Below are positions 1 through 4,872 of a stretch of 5,129 bases of DNA, piece by piece (position 1 is the stretch's first letter; the number at the start of each line of letters is the position of its first letter). The stretch spans positions 1-5,129 of the forward strand of contig JASLIH010000536.1 of NCBI GenBank assembly GCA_030152105.1, written 5' to 3'. Both the position numbers and the translations under genes were made by a program. Source of the DNA: Actinomycetes bacterium. Lineage in GTDB: Bacteria > Actinomycetota > CALGFH01. Below the pieces are notes generated by a model, which worked only from the letters and a program-made list of their open reading frames with translations, was not told the origin of the DNA and did not search any database.

Positions 1-1
1 C

Positions 2-196
2 GGCCGGGGCGGCGGGCACGTGGCCACGGTCGTGGCCGGGCCGGGCGTCCCGGCCCGGCACGACGCGACCCCCTACACTCACTACGCCCTGCTCCGCTCC
101 ATCGAGCACCGGTTCGGCCTGTCGCCGCTCAGGAACGCGGCCGACCCGACGACCAGGACCATCCCGGCCATCGCCGGACCGAGGAGGCCCACGTGA
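2..196 (+). CDS. Phosphoesterase family protein (SapM/AcpA-like), C-terminal fragment
   Basis: This is the last 64 codons of a gene cut by the left edge of the window, ending at TGA 194-196. The visible part reads from GRGGGHVATVVAGPG through TPYTHYALLRSIE to DPTTRTIPAIAG. It aligns end to end with the C-terminus of the next gene (GGQVATIITGP, TPYSHYALLRSIE, DPATATIPALS), so the two are tandem paralogues. By that homology it belongs to the PF04185 phosphoesterase/acid phosphatase family, which cleaves phosphate esters, usually outside the cytoplasm. The catalytic metal-binding motifs and any signal peptide would lie upstream of the window, so activity and location cannot be judged here. It carries a six-residue tail (GPRRPT) beyond the paralogue's end. 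The codons for that tail supply the Shine-Dalgarno sequence of the next gene, and the two genes overlap by 4 bp (GTGA). Confidence 0.85.
   Translation, partial: GRGGGHVATVVAGPGVPARHDATPYTHYALLRSIEHRFGLSPLRNAADPTTRTIPAIAGPRRPT
68..106 (+). repeat. Near-identical 39-bp tract shared by the tandem phosphoesterases, copy 1
   Basis: Thirteen codons encoding TPYTHYALLRSIE. The tract matches 1045-1083 at 37 of 39 bases, including an uninterrupted 27-base match (80-106 with 1057-1083). It is in the same reading frame in both genes, 977 bp apart. Confidence 0.85.
181..187 (+). promoter_or_regulatory. Shine-Dalgarno for the second phosphoesterase, inside the first gene
   Basis: GAGGAGG lies five bases before the GTG at 193 and is embedded in the last codons of the upstream gene. 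With the GTGA stop/start overlap at 193-196 it fixes the GTG start and indicates translational coupling of the two paralogues. Confidence 0.65.
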
Positions 197-1155
197 ACGG
201 TTGGCGACGACCCTGGGCGGCGACGGCGGCATGCCTGCTGGTGCTGTTGGCGGCGGGGTGCTCGAGCCCGCCACCGGCCACTCCCGTGGCGCCCTCCATG
301 ACCACCCCGCCCCCCGCCACCCGCGACGACACCACCAGCCGGGTGGTCGTGGTCGTGGAGGAGAACCACGCCAGCAGCCAGATCATCGGCTCACCCCAGG
401 CGCCGTTCCTCAACCACCTGGCCACCCAAGGCACCCTGCTCACCCGCTACTTCGCGATCACCCACCCGTCGCTGCCCAACTACCTGGCCATGGTCAGCGG
501 CGACACCCACCAGATCACCAACGACTGCACCAGCTGCAACCTGGACGCCCCCAACCTGGCCGACCAGCTCGAGGCGGCCGGGGTCTCCTGGAAGGCGTAC
601 ATGGAGGACCTCCCCGCCCCCTGCTCAGACGCCCACACCGCCGGCGCCTATGCCAAAAAGCACAACCCGTTCATGTACTTCACCAGCGTCCGCGACCACC
701 CCGACCGCTGCGCCAAGGTCGTCCCCCTCGACCAGCTCGACACCGACCTTCAGGCCGGGCGGCTCCCCCGGCTGGTGTTCGTCACCCCGAACCTGGACCA
801 CGACATGCACGGCGCCGGCGAAGGCGGCAACGACCCGGCCCTGACCGCCACCGCCGACCACTGGCTGGAGGACCTGTACGGCAGGCTCGCCGGCTCCTCG
901 GCCTGGCGGGAGGACACCCGGCTGGTCGTCACCTGGGACGAAGCCGCCAACGGCGACAAGCTCGGCTGCTGCGGCGGCCTAGCCGCCGGCGGCCAGGTCG
1001 CCACCATCATCACCGGACCGCACGTCCAGGCCGCCCGCGACAACACCCCCTACAGCCACTACGCCCTGCTCCGCTCCATCGAGACGCTGTTCCACCTGCC
1101 GTACCTGGGCCACGCCAGCGACCCGGCGACCGCCACCATCCCCGCCCTCAGCTGA
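193..1155 (+). CDS. Phosphoesterase/acid phosphatase family lipoprotein (SapM/AcpA-like)
   Basis: A 320-residue exported phosphoesterase of the PF04185 family, which includes AcpA-type acid phosphatases, SapM-like phosphatidylinositol-3-phosphatases and bacterial phospholipases C. It is expected to hydrolyse phosphomonoesters or phospholipid headgroups at the outer face of the membrane. Residues 4-6 are basic or aromatic, 9-22 are hydrophobic, and LAAGC places the lipidated Cys at 23, followed by a Pro/Thr-rich linker to about residue 48. Family motifs in order are VVVVEENH (52-59; E57/N58 likely metal ligands), THPSLPNY (90-97; Ser/Thr nucleophile region), TPNLDHDMH (198-206) and TWDEA (247-251; D249/E250 likely metal ligands). 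H289 lies in the conserved YSHYALLRSIE. Cys 112, 115, 144, 173, 259 and 260 could form disulfides. The GTG start is set by the GAGGAGG at 181-187 and the 4-bp overlap with the upstream paralogue. The family call is firm; the substrate is not determinable. Confidence 0.93.
   Translation: MNGWRRPWAATAACLLVLLAAGCSSPPPATPVAPSMTTPPPATRDDTTSRVVVVVEENHASSQIIGSPQAPFLNHLATQGTLLTRYFAITHPSLPNYLAMVSGDTHQITNDCTSCNLDAPNLADQLEAAGVSWKAYMEDLPAPCSDAHTAGAYAKKHNPFMYFTSVRDHPDRCAKVVPLDQLDTDLQAGRLPRLVFVTPNLDHDMHGAGEGGNDPALTATADHWLEDLYGRLAGSSAWREDTRLVVTWDEAANGDKLGCCGGLAAGGQVATIITGPHVQAARDNTPYSHYALLRSIETLFHLPYLGHASDPATATIPALS
1045..1083 (+). repeat. Near-identical 39-bp tract shared by the tandem phosphoesterases, copy 2
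   Basis: Second copy, encoding TPYSHYALLRSIE. The only differences from 68-106 are two bases in one Thr/Ser codon (ACT versus AGC). The sequence on either side is clearly more diverged between the two genes. Confidence 0.85.
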
Positions 1156-1169
1156 CAACGGTCCGGGGC

Positions 1170-1198
1170 TTGCGCGCCGCGGCACGGCGCGCTAGTGT
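1170..1198 (+). promoter_or_regulatory. Predicted sigma-70-type promoter of the ZIP transporter gene
   Basis: TTGCGC (1170-1175) and TAGTGT (1193-1198) are separated by exactly 17 bases. The -10 fits the actinobacterial TAnnnT pattern and the -35 keeps the TTG core. Transcription would begin near 1205, giving a leader of about 40 bases before the GTG at 1245. Each hexamer matches consensus only partially, so the support is mainly spacing and position. Confidence 0.5.
1172..1192 (+). terminator. GC-rich hairpin after the phosphoesterase operon, inside the ZIP promoter
   Basis: GCGCGCCG (1172-1179) and CGGCGCGC (1185-1192) are perfect 8-bp inverted arms around a 5-base loop, starting 17 bases after the phosphoesterase stop. 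No T-run follows, so it is not a classical intrinsic terminator. It could act as a U-less terminator or mRNA 3'-end stabiliser of the kind proposed for GC-rich actinobacteria. It fills almost exactly the spacer between the predicted -35 and -10 of the next gene, so a role as a DNA operator is an alternative. Confidence 0.35.
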
Positions 1199-1205
1199 CC
1201 TCGAC

Positions 1206-1219
1206 TTAGGCCTGCCTAA
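1206..1219 (+). promoter_or_regulatory. Palindromic operator resembling a DtxR/IdeR/MntR metal-repressor box
   Basis: TTAGGC-CT-GCCTAA is a perfect inverted repeat with 6-bp arms and a 2-bp centre. The TTAGG...CCTAA half-sites are those of the DtxR/IdeR box (TTAGGTTAGSCTAACCTAA). Aligned from its left end, it shares TTAGG at positions 1-5, G at 9 and CTAAC at 11-15. It lies immediately downstream of the predicted -10 and over the expected transcription start, a typical repressor position. The controlled gene encodes a ZIP metal transporter, which fits regulation by a metal-sensing DtxR-family repressor. The regulator itself is not in the window, and Fe versus Mn (or Zn) cannot be decided from the site. 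Confidence 0.5.
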
Positions 1220-1244
1220 CTACGTCTCCAAGGGGCGCGAACCC

Positions 1245-2081
1245 GTGTCGACCACCCAGACGATCCTGCTCGCGGCCATCGCCGGGGCCACCATCTTTCT
1301 CGGCCTGCCGCTCGGGCGGGTCCCCTTCGCCAGCCAGAGGAGCCGGGCTTTCCTCAACGCCCTCTCGGCCGGCATCCTGGTGTTCCTGCTGGTCGACATC
1401 CTGGGCCACGCCACCGAGCCGGTCGAAGAGGCCATGACCCAGGCCAAGGCCGGCGAGGCCGCCTGGACCCAGTTCGCCGGGCTCAGCCTCGTCTATGCGG
1501 TCGGCTTCGGGGCCGGCCTGCTCGGGCTGCTGTACGCCACTCGGCTGTGGAAGCCCCGGCCGCCGGCCAGCATCGGCCCCGGCGCCATGGCCACCGCCGA
1601 GACCACCACGCGCCCACTTGCCGCCGAGGCGGCCCTACGGACGGGCATGGCGATCGCGGTCGGGATCGGCCTGCACAACTTCTCCGAGGGCCTGGCGATC
1701 GGTCAGGCCGCCACGACCGGCGAGATCTCGCTGGCGGTGCTGCTGATCATCGGGTTCGCCCTCCACAACGCCACCGAAGGCTTCGGCATCGTCGGGCCGC
1801 TCGCGGCCGCCAAGGTCCGGCCGTCATGGGGCTGGCTGGGGCTGGCCGGGCTGATCGGTGGCGGCCCCACCTTCCTGGGCACAGTCGTGGGGACCAGGTT
1901 CGACTCGGTGTATGTGTTCGTCGGCTGCCTGGCCCTTGCCGCCGGGGCCATCCTCTATGTGCTCGGTGAGCTGCTGCCCGTCGGCCGGCGCCTGTCCTGG
2001 GAGGTCACCCTGTGGGGCCTGCTGGCCGGCTTCCTGCTCGGCGTGGCCACCGACCTCATCCTCGTCGCCGCCGGCGGCTAG
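1245..2081 (+). CDS. ZIP-family divalent metal transporter
   Basis: A 278-residue integral membrane protein of the ZIP family (PF02535), which moves Zn2+, Fe2+, Mn2+ or related ions into the cytoplasm. About eight hydrophobic segments can be drawn, near residues 4-22, 35-53, 75-98, 131-152, 160-182, 194-217, 221-240 and 254-274. The TM4 signature is HNFSEG (144-149) and the TM5 signature is HNATEG (174-179). These place H144, N145, E148, H174, N175 and E178 at the binuclear metal site. D51, H55 and E58 in and after TM2 and E242 (GELLP) in TM7 are further candidate ligands. The TM3-TM4 loop (103-130) is Pro/Ala-rich and lacks the His cluster of many ZIPs. TM5 has Thr where ZupT-type proteins have Pro. 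The GTG start at 1245 is chosen because AAGGGG (1230-1235) lies nine bases upstream and the protein then begins just before TM1. It is transcribed separately from its neighbours, probably under a metal-responsive operator at 1206-1219. Family is confident; metal specificity is unknown. Confidence 0.93.
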   Translation: MSTTQTILLAAIAGATIFLGLPLGRVPFASQRSRAFLNALSAGILVFLLVDILGHATEPVEEAMTQAKAGEAAWTQFAGLSLVYAVGFGAGLLGLLYATRLWKPRPPASIGPGAMATAETTTRPLAAEAALRTGMAIAVGIGLHNFSEGLAIGQAATTGEISLAVLLIIGFALHNATEGFGIVGPLAAAKVRPSWGWLGLAGLIGGGPTFLGTVVGTRFDSVYVFVGCLALAAGAILYVLGELLPVGRRLSWEVTLWGLLAGFLLGVATDLILVAAGG

Positions 2082-2112
2082 CCACCCTCGTCGAGCTTCG
2101 TCACCTGGACGC

Positions 2113-2134
2113 CTTCAGCCTGGGTTCAGCCAGC
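2113..2134 (+). promoter_or_regulatory. Direct repeat with 11-bp phasing, likely response-regulator site
   Basis: TTCAGCC occurs at 2114-2120 and again at 2125-2131, exactly 11 bp apart, giving two 11-bp units: CTTCAGCCTGG and GTTCAGCCAGC. Tandem 7-bp repeats with 4-bp spacers are the usual target architecture of OmpR/PhoB-family regulators. The second unit also resembles the Streptomyces PHO-box unit (GTTCACC type). It ends 50 bases before the PepSY gene start, where an activator would act. No convincing -10 hexamer was recognised between it and the gene. Confidence 0.45.
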
Positions 2135-2184
2135 GGCTGCCACCATGGGGGTCAGTCCAGGCACACAGGCCAGGGAGGACCAGG

Positions 2185-2505
2185 ATGCGACACAGGACCA
2201 GGTGGATCGCTGCCGCGGCGGTCGGCATCGCCGCCATTGGCGGCGGGACCGGCATCGCGGCCGCGACCGGCGGGGACGACCACGACCAGCCGATCACCGG
2301 CGACGCCCTGACCAGGGCCAGCGCCGTCGCCGTCGCCCACGCCGGTGGCGGCCGCGTCACCGGCAGCGAGGTCGGCGACGAGGAGGGTTACTACGAGGTC
2401 GAGGTCACCCTCCCGGACGGCCGTCAGGTCGACGTCCACCTCGGCCGCGACTTCGGGGTCCTCACCACCAAGGCCGATCAGGACACCGCCGGCGACCGGG
2501 GCTGA
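2185..2505 (+). CDS. Small PepSY-domain protein, membrane-anchored or secreted
   Basis: A 106-residue protein with basic residues at 2-6, a hydrophobic Ala/Gly-rich segment at 8-28 (signal peptide or N-terminal anchor) and one PepSY-type domain at about 37-93. The domain shows the usual order: an ITGDALTRASAVAVAHAGG helix, then GRVTGSEVGDEEGYYEVEV strands, then LPDGRQVDVHLGRDFGVL, ending in the D/G turn typical of PepSY (PF03413). PepSY domains are found in protease propeptides and in small envelope proteins next to two-component systems, where inhibitory or sensory roles are proposed; no enzymatic activity is expected. The ATG at 2185 is supported by AGGGAGG (2172-2178) six bases upstream. 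The only long reading frame extending further upstream overlaps the ZIP gene and lacks such a site. It is followed after 5 bp by the lipoprotein gene, so the two are almost certainly co-transcribed and may be controlled by the phased repeat at 2113-2134. Confidence 0.88.
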   Translation: MRHRTRWIAAAAVGIAAIGGGTGIAAATGGDDHDQPITGDALTRASAVAVAHAGGGRVTGSEVGDEEGYYEVEVTLPDGRQVDVHLGRDFGVLTTKADQDTAGDRG

Positions 2506-2510
2506 CCGAC

Positions 2511-3929
2511 ATGCGGCGCCAGCGAGGTGCCCCGACGCGACCTGCCCGCCCCAGGCTCCGGCGGGTGCTGGCAGTCGGCCTGGTGGCGGCGGCCCTCTCG
2601 CTCACCGCCTGCCAGCCTGGCCGCGAGTCGCGGGCCGCCGGGTCGGGCGCCCCCACGTCGACGGCCCCCAGCGCTCGGCTGGCGCCGGCGCCGTGTGGCA
2701 CCTACAGCGGCCGTGGCTGCGCGCCGGCCGGCGAGCGGGTGGACCTGGTCAGGCCGTCGTTCTCCAACCCCACCAAGGTCACCAATCGGCTGTTCCCCAT
2801 CGGCGAGCTCGGGTCGGCGGTGCTCCTCGGCCACGTCGACGGCAAGCCGTACCGCTCGGAGACCACGCTGCTGCATGACACCGAGCGGATCGCCTGGGAC
2901 GGCCAGGTGGTCGAGACCCTCGTCTCCCAGTACGTCGCCTACCTGGACGGCCGCCTCGAGGAGGTCGCGCGCGACCGGTACGCCCAGGCCGACGACGGGT
3001 CGGTCTGGTACTTCGGCGAGGACGTCATGGACTACCGGAACGGCGCGGTGGCCCTGACCGAGGGGACTTGGCTGGCCGGCCGGGAGGGCTCGGCGGCGAT
3101 GATCATGCCCGCCCATCCCAAGGTGGGGGACGTGTTCCGGCTCGAGGATGTCACCGGCGTCGTCTTCGAGGAGGTCAAGGTCAAGTCGGTTGGCCAGACC
3201 GTCCAGGGTGCGTGGGGTCCGGTCAACGACGCGATCCTGGCCGAGGAGCTGCATGCCGACCAGAGCACCGACCACAAGATCTACGCCCCCGGTCGTGGCG
3301 AGTTCCGGACCGCCAGCGGCGGCGACCTGGAGGCCCTGGCACTCGCCGTGCCCGCGGACGCGCTCCCCGGTCCCCCACCGGCCGAGCTCCAGTCCCTCTC
3401 GACCACCGCGGTGGGCATCCTGGAGCTGGCCCGCATCGGGGACTGGGAGGCGGCCGCGGCGGCCCTCAAGCGGATGGACGCGGCCTGGACCACCCTTCGG
3501 ACCGCCACCCGGCCGCCACCGATGATCGCAGCCCGCCTGGGCGACGCCATGCACGCCTTGACCGGCGCGGTGAAGGCCCACGGAGCGGGCGGGACCGGAC
3601 AGGCGGCCATCGACGTCGCCCAGTCCGTGCTCGATCTCACCCTCTCCTACCGGCCCCCCGCCGAGATCGACGCCCGCCGCTTCGGGCTCTGGAGCCAGCA
3701 GCTGCGCGTCGACGCTGCAGCCAACGATCTCGCCGGAGTGACCGGTGACGTGGCCGTGCTCGAGTGGATCCGTGACCGCTTCGCTCCCACCCTCAGCCCC
3801 GCCGCCCGGGCCGAGCTCGATACCCGCCTCCGCGACCTCCGCGGCGCGGCCGACGCCAGGAACCTCCCCGCCGCCGCCGACCACGCCGCCCGCCTGGCAG
3901 CCCGCCTGCGTGACGTCGGCGCGCTCTGA
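2511..3929 (+). CDS. Two-domain lipoprotein of unknown function
   Basis: A 472-residue predicted lipoprotein. A strongly basic N-terminus (R2-R18), a hydrophobic stretch 19-33 and the lipobox LTAC place the lipidated Cys at 34, followed by an Ala/Ser/Pro linker to about 60. Residues 75-280 form a beta-rich domain with conserved-looking features: NPTKVTNRLFPIG (86-98), an acidic/aromatic core DGSVWYFGEDVMDY (162-175), PAHPKVGDVFRLED (200-213) and a closing DHKIYAPGRGEF (254-265). The pattern resembles conserved hypothetical exported proteins I have seen in other GC-rich bacteria, but I cannot name a characterised family. Residues 295-470 are predicted helical, with recurring W/L-rich amphipathic helices (GDWEAAAAALKRMDAAWTTL; RFGLWSQQLRV; GDVAVLEWIRDRF), suggesting a helical bundle. 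The ATG at 2511 comes 5 bp after the PepSY stop, with only a weak GGGG (2498-2501) ribosome site inside that gene. Tight linkage suggests it works with the PepSY protein at the cell surface; no function is assigned. Confidence 0.85.
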   Translation: MRRQRGAPTRPARPRLRRVLAVGLVAAALSLTACQPGRESRAAGSGAPTSTAPSARLAPAPCGTYSGRGCAPAGERVDLVRPSFSNPTKVTNRLFPIGELGSAVLLGHVDGKPYRSETTLLHDTERIAWDGQVVETLVSQYVAYLDGRLEEVARDRYAQADDGSVWYFGEDVMDYRNGAVALTEGTWLAGREGSAAMIMPAHPKVGDVFRLEDVTGVVFEEVKVKSVGQTVQGAWGPVNDAILAEELHADQSTDHKIYAPGRGEFRTASGGDLEALALAVPADALPGPPPAELQSLSTTAVGILELARIGDWEAAAAALKRMDAAWTTLRTATRPPPMIAARLGDAMHALTGAVKAHGAGGTGQAAIDVAQSVLDLTLSYRPPAEIDARRFGLWSQQLRVDAAANDLAGVTGDVAVLEWIRDRFAPTLSPAARAELDTRLRDLRGAADARNLPAAADHAARLAARLRDVGAL

Positions 3930-3983
3930 CCCGCAGCCGGAACCTTGGGAGCGGTGGGGCCTGGGTGCGCCGGTTCGGGCGGG

Positions 3984-3989
3984 TACACT
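3984..3989 (+). promoter_or_regulatory. -10 element for a leaderless transcript of the TMEM175-like gene
   Basis: TACACT matches the actinobacterial TAnnnT -10 and ends exactly seven bases before the ATG at 3997, so transcription should begin at or next to the start codon. No Shine-Dalgarno is correctly spaced; the nearest G-run (GGGCGGG) overlaps the -10 and ends 13 bases before the ATG. No clear -35 was seen at 16-18 bases upstream. Confidence 0.5.
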
Positions 3990-3996
3990 CCCGCGC

Positions 3997-4668
3997 ATGG
4001 CGGCTGCTTCCGAGCGCTGGCGTGTCCTCGCCCGGGCCGGGGAGATCGAGTACGACCGGGTCCTGTTCTTCAGTGATGCCGTCTTCGCCATCGCCATCAC
4101 CCTGCTGATCGTCGACCTACGGGTGCCTGATGTTCCCCACCTCCAGTCCGGGCAGCTGCTCCGCGACGCCATCCCCCAGATCGTCGGGTTCGCCTACAGC
4201 TTCGCCGCCATCGGGCTGTTCTGGCTCGCCCACCACGGGCTGTTCCGCCACATCAAGGGCCTGGACCGTCCCCTGGTGATGCTGAATCTGCTGTTCCTAG
4301 GGACCATCGCGTTCGTGCCCTACCCGACCGCGCTGCTGAGCGCCGCTGGCGACCAGGTGCCGGCGACCGTGTTCTATGCGGCCAGCCTGGCGGCGGTCGG
4401 GTTGGCCGAGGCCGCGGTGTGGCTGTACGCGATCCGGATCCGCGAGCTGGCCCTGCCCGGGGTCTCGGCTGCGGTGCGCCGCTGGGTGCTGCTGCGGATC
4501 CTCAGGACCCCGGTGATCTTTCTGCTGTCGATCCCGGTCGCGGTGATCCAGCCGAACCTAGCCAAGTACCTGTGGCTGCTCATCTTCGTCGGCGGCTTTG
4601 TCCTGCGCCGGCTGGAGCCGGCAGAAGAGGAGCCGGGGCCCGTCGCGGGCGGAGGCCTCGATGGGTGA
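3997..4668 (+). CDS. TMEM175 family (DUF1211) potassium-channel-like membrane protein
   Basis: A 223-residue membrane protein with the family hallmark RxxxFSD at the start of the first transmembrane helix (R21, F25, S26, D27), continuing AVFAIAITLLIVDL. Prokaryotic TMEM175 proteins are K+-permeable tetrameric channels with six helices per subunit, and their pore is lined by TM1 hydrophobic residues rather than a P-loop. Six hydrophobic stretches are visible near 21-41, 56-78, 91-113, 121-145, 166-186 and 188-205. The conserved-looking FWLAHHGLFRHI (75-86) follows TM2, and the tail after 206 is acidic and Gly-rich. Length is normal for a bacterial single-repeat TMEM175. The ATG at 3997 puts RxxxFSD about 20 residues in and fits the leaderless promoter at 3984-3989. 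In-frame codons further upstream overlap the lipoprotein gene and are rejected. Transport of K+ is inferred from the family. Confidence 0.92.
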   Translation: MAAASERWRVLARAGEIEYDRVLFFSDAVFAIAITLLIVDLRVPDVPHLQSGQLLRDAIPQIVGFAYSFAAIGLFWLAHHGLFRHIKGLDRPLVMLNLLFLGTIAFVPYPTALLSAAGDQVPATVFYAASLAAVGLAEAAVWLYAIRIRELALPGVSAAVRRWVLLRILRTPVIFLLSIPVAVIQPNLAKYLWLLIFVGGFVLRRLEPAEEEPGPVAGGGLDG

Positions 4669-4763
4669 GGTGGGCGTACTGGCTCATCCGGTGACGGCGT
4701 AGCGATCCCTACGGTTGGGCCGCCGTGGACCTGCATACAGAAGCGAGGCAGCCGCGGACCCTC

Positions 4764-4789
4764 GACCCGGCGTCGTTCGACGACGGGTC
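4764..4789. terminator. Long imperfect hairpin, possible terminator or protein-binding palindrome
   Basis: GACCCG (4764-4769) pairs with CGGGTC (4784-4789). After one G/A mismatch, CGTCG (4771-4775) pairs with CGACG (4778-4782), leaving TT at the centre. That is 11 pairs in 26 bases. No T-run follows on either strand. It could end the TMEM175-like transcript in a U-independent way or be a DNA operator for the MFS gene. Confidence 0.35.
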
Positions 4790-4802
4790 CACCGCGACCG
4801 CT

Positions 4803-4836
4803 GGTCGCCGGGCCCGTGGGCCCGGTTGGCGGGACC
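4803..4836. terminator. Very GC-rich palindrome before the MFS gene
   Basis: CCGGGCCC (4808-4815) and GGGCCCGG (4818-4825) are perfect 8-bp arms around GT. An outer GGTC (4803-4806) can also pair with GACC (4833-4836), lengthening the structure with bulges. The position, about 50 bases before the MFS start and after the previous stop, fits a terminator or an operator. The absence of a T-tract leaves the role open. Confidence 0.35.
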
Positions 4837-4872
4837 ACTGGATCGGACCGCTTCGACCGTGCAGCATGAACG

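Larger units (their letters stand above)
4669..4872. other. Structured non-coding spacer between the TMEM175-like and MFS genes
   Basis: About 200 bases without a supportable gene. It contains several inverted repeats. The weakest are CGTAG/CTACG (4698-4702 with 4709-4713) and the competing outer pair ACGGCG/CGCCGT (4694-4699 with 4721-4726). Two stronger hairpins at 4764-4789 and 4803-4836 are listed separately. Reading frames on either strand here are continuations of shadows of neighbouring genes and lack ribosome sites. Confidence 0.6.

Noticed and set aside
201..1244. Upstream extension of the ZIP reading frame back to 201
   Set aside because: This part is an Arg/Pro/His-rich shadow of the phosphoesterase gene. 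The ZIP protein proper begins at GTG 1245 with a Shine-Dalgarno and TM1 immediately after.
2145..2510. Upstream extension of the lipoprotein frame to the ATG at 2145
   Set aside because: The extension overlaps the PepSY gene completely and is Arg/Pro-rich. The signal peptide and lipobox are placed correctly only with the ATG at 2511.
3934..3980. Possible terminator pairing CCGGAACC with CGGTTCGG after the lipoprotein gene
   Set aside because: The pairing needs a bulge and encloses a loop of nearly 30 bases without a T-tract, too weak to call.
2478..4172. A 564-codon open frame on the minus strand opposite the lipoprotein gene
   Set aside because: It is rich in Gly, Arg, Pro and Ala without recognisable domains, and mirrors the high-GC third positions of a plus-strand gene that has a lipobox, good spacing and a coherent protein. 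It runs across two plus-strand genes.
4607..4622. Inverted repeat GCCGGCT-GG-AGCCGGC at the end of the TMEM175-like gene
   Set aside because: It lies inside the coding sequence (RRLEPA codons), about 45 bases before the stop, with no T-run. Such palindromes are expected by chance in GC-rich coding DNA.
4374..4838. Minus-strand frame covering the end of the TMEM175-like gene and the spacer
   Set aside because: The product is Pro/Arg/Ser-rich with no domain, and most of it is antisense to a confident gene. The frame is open mainly because of GC content.
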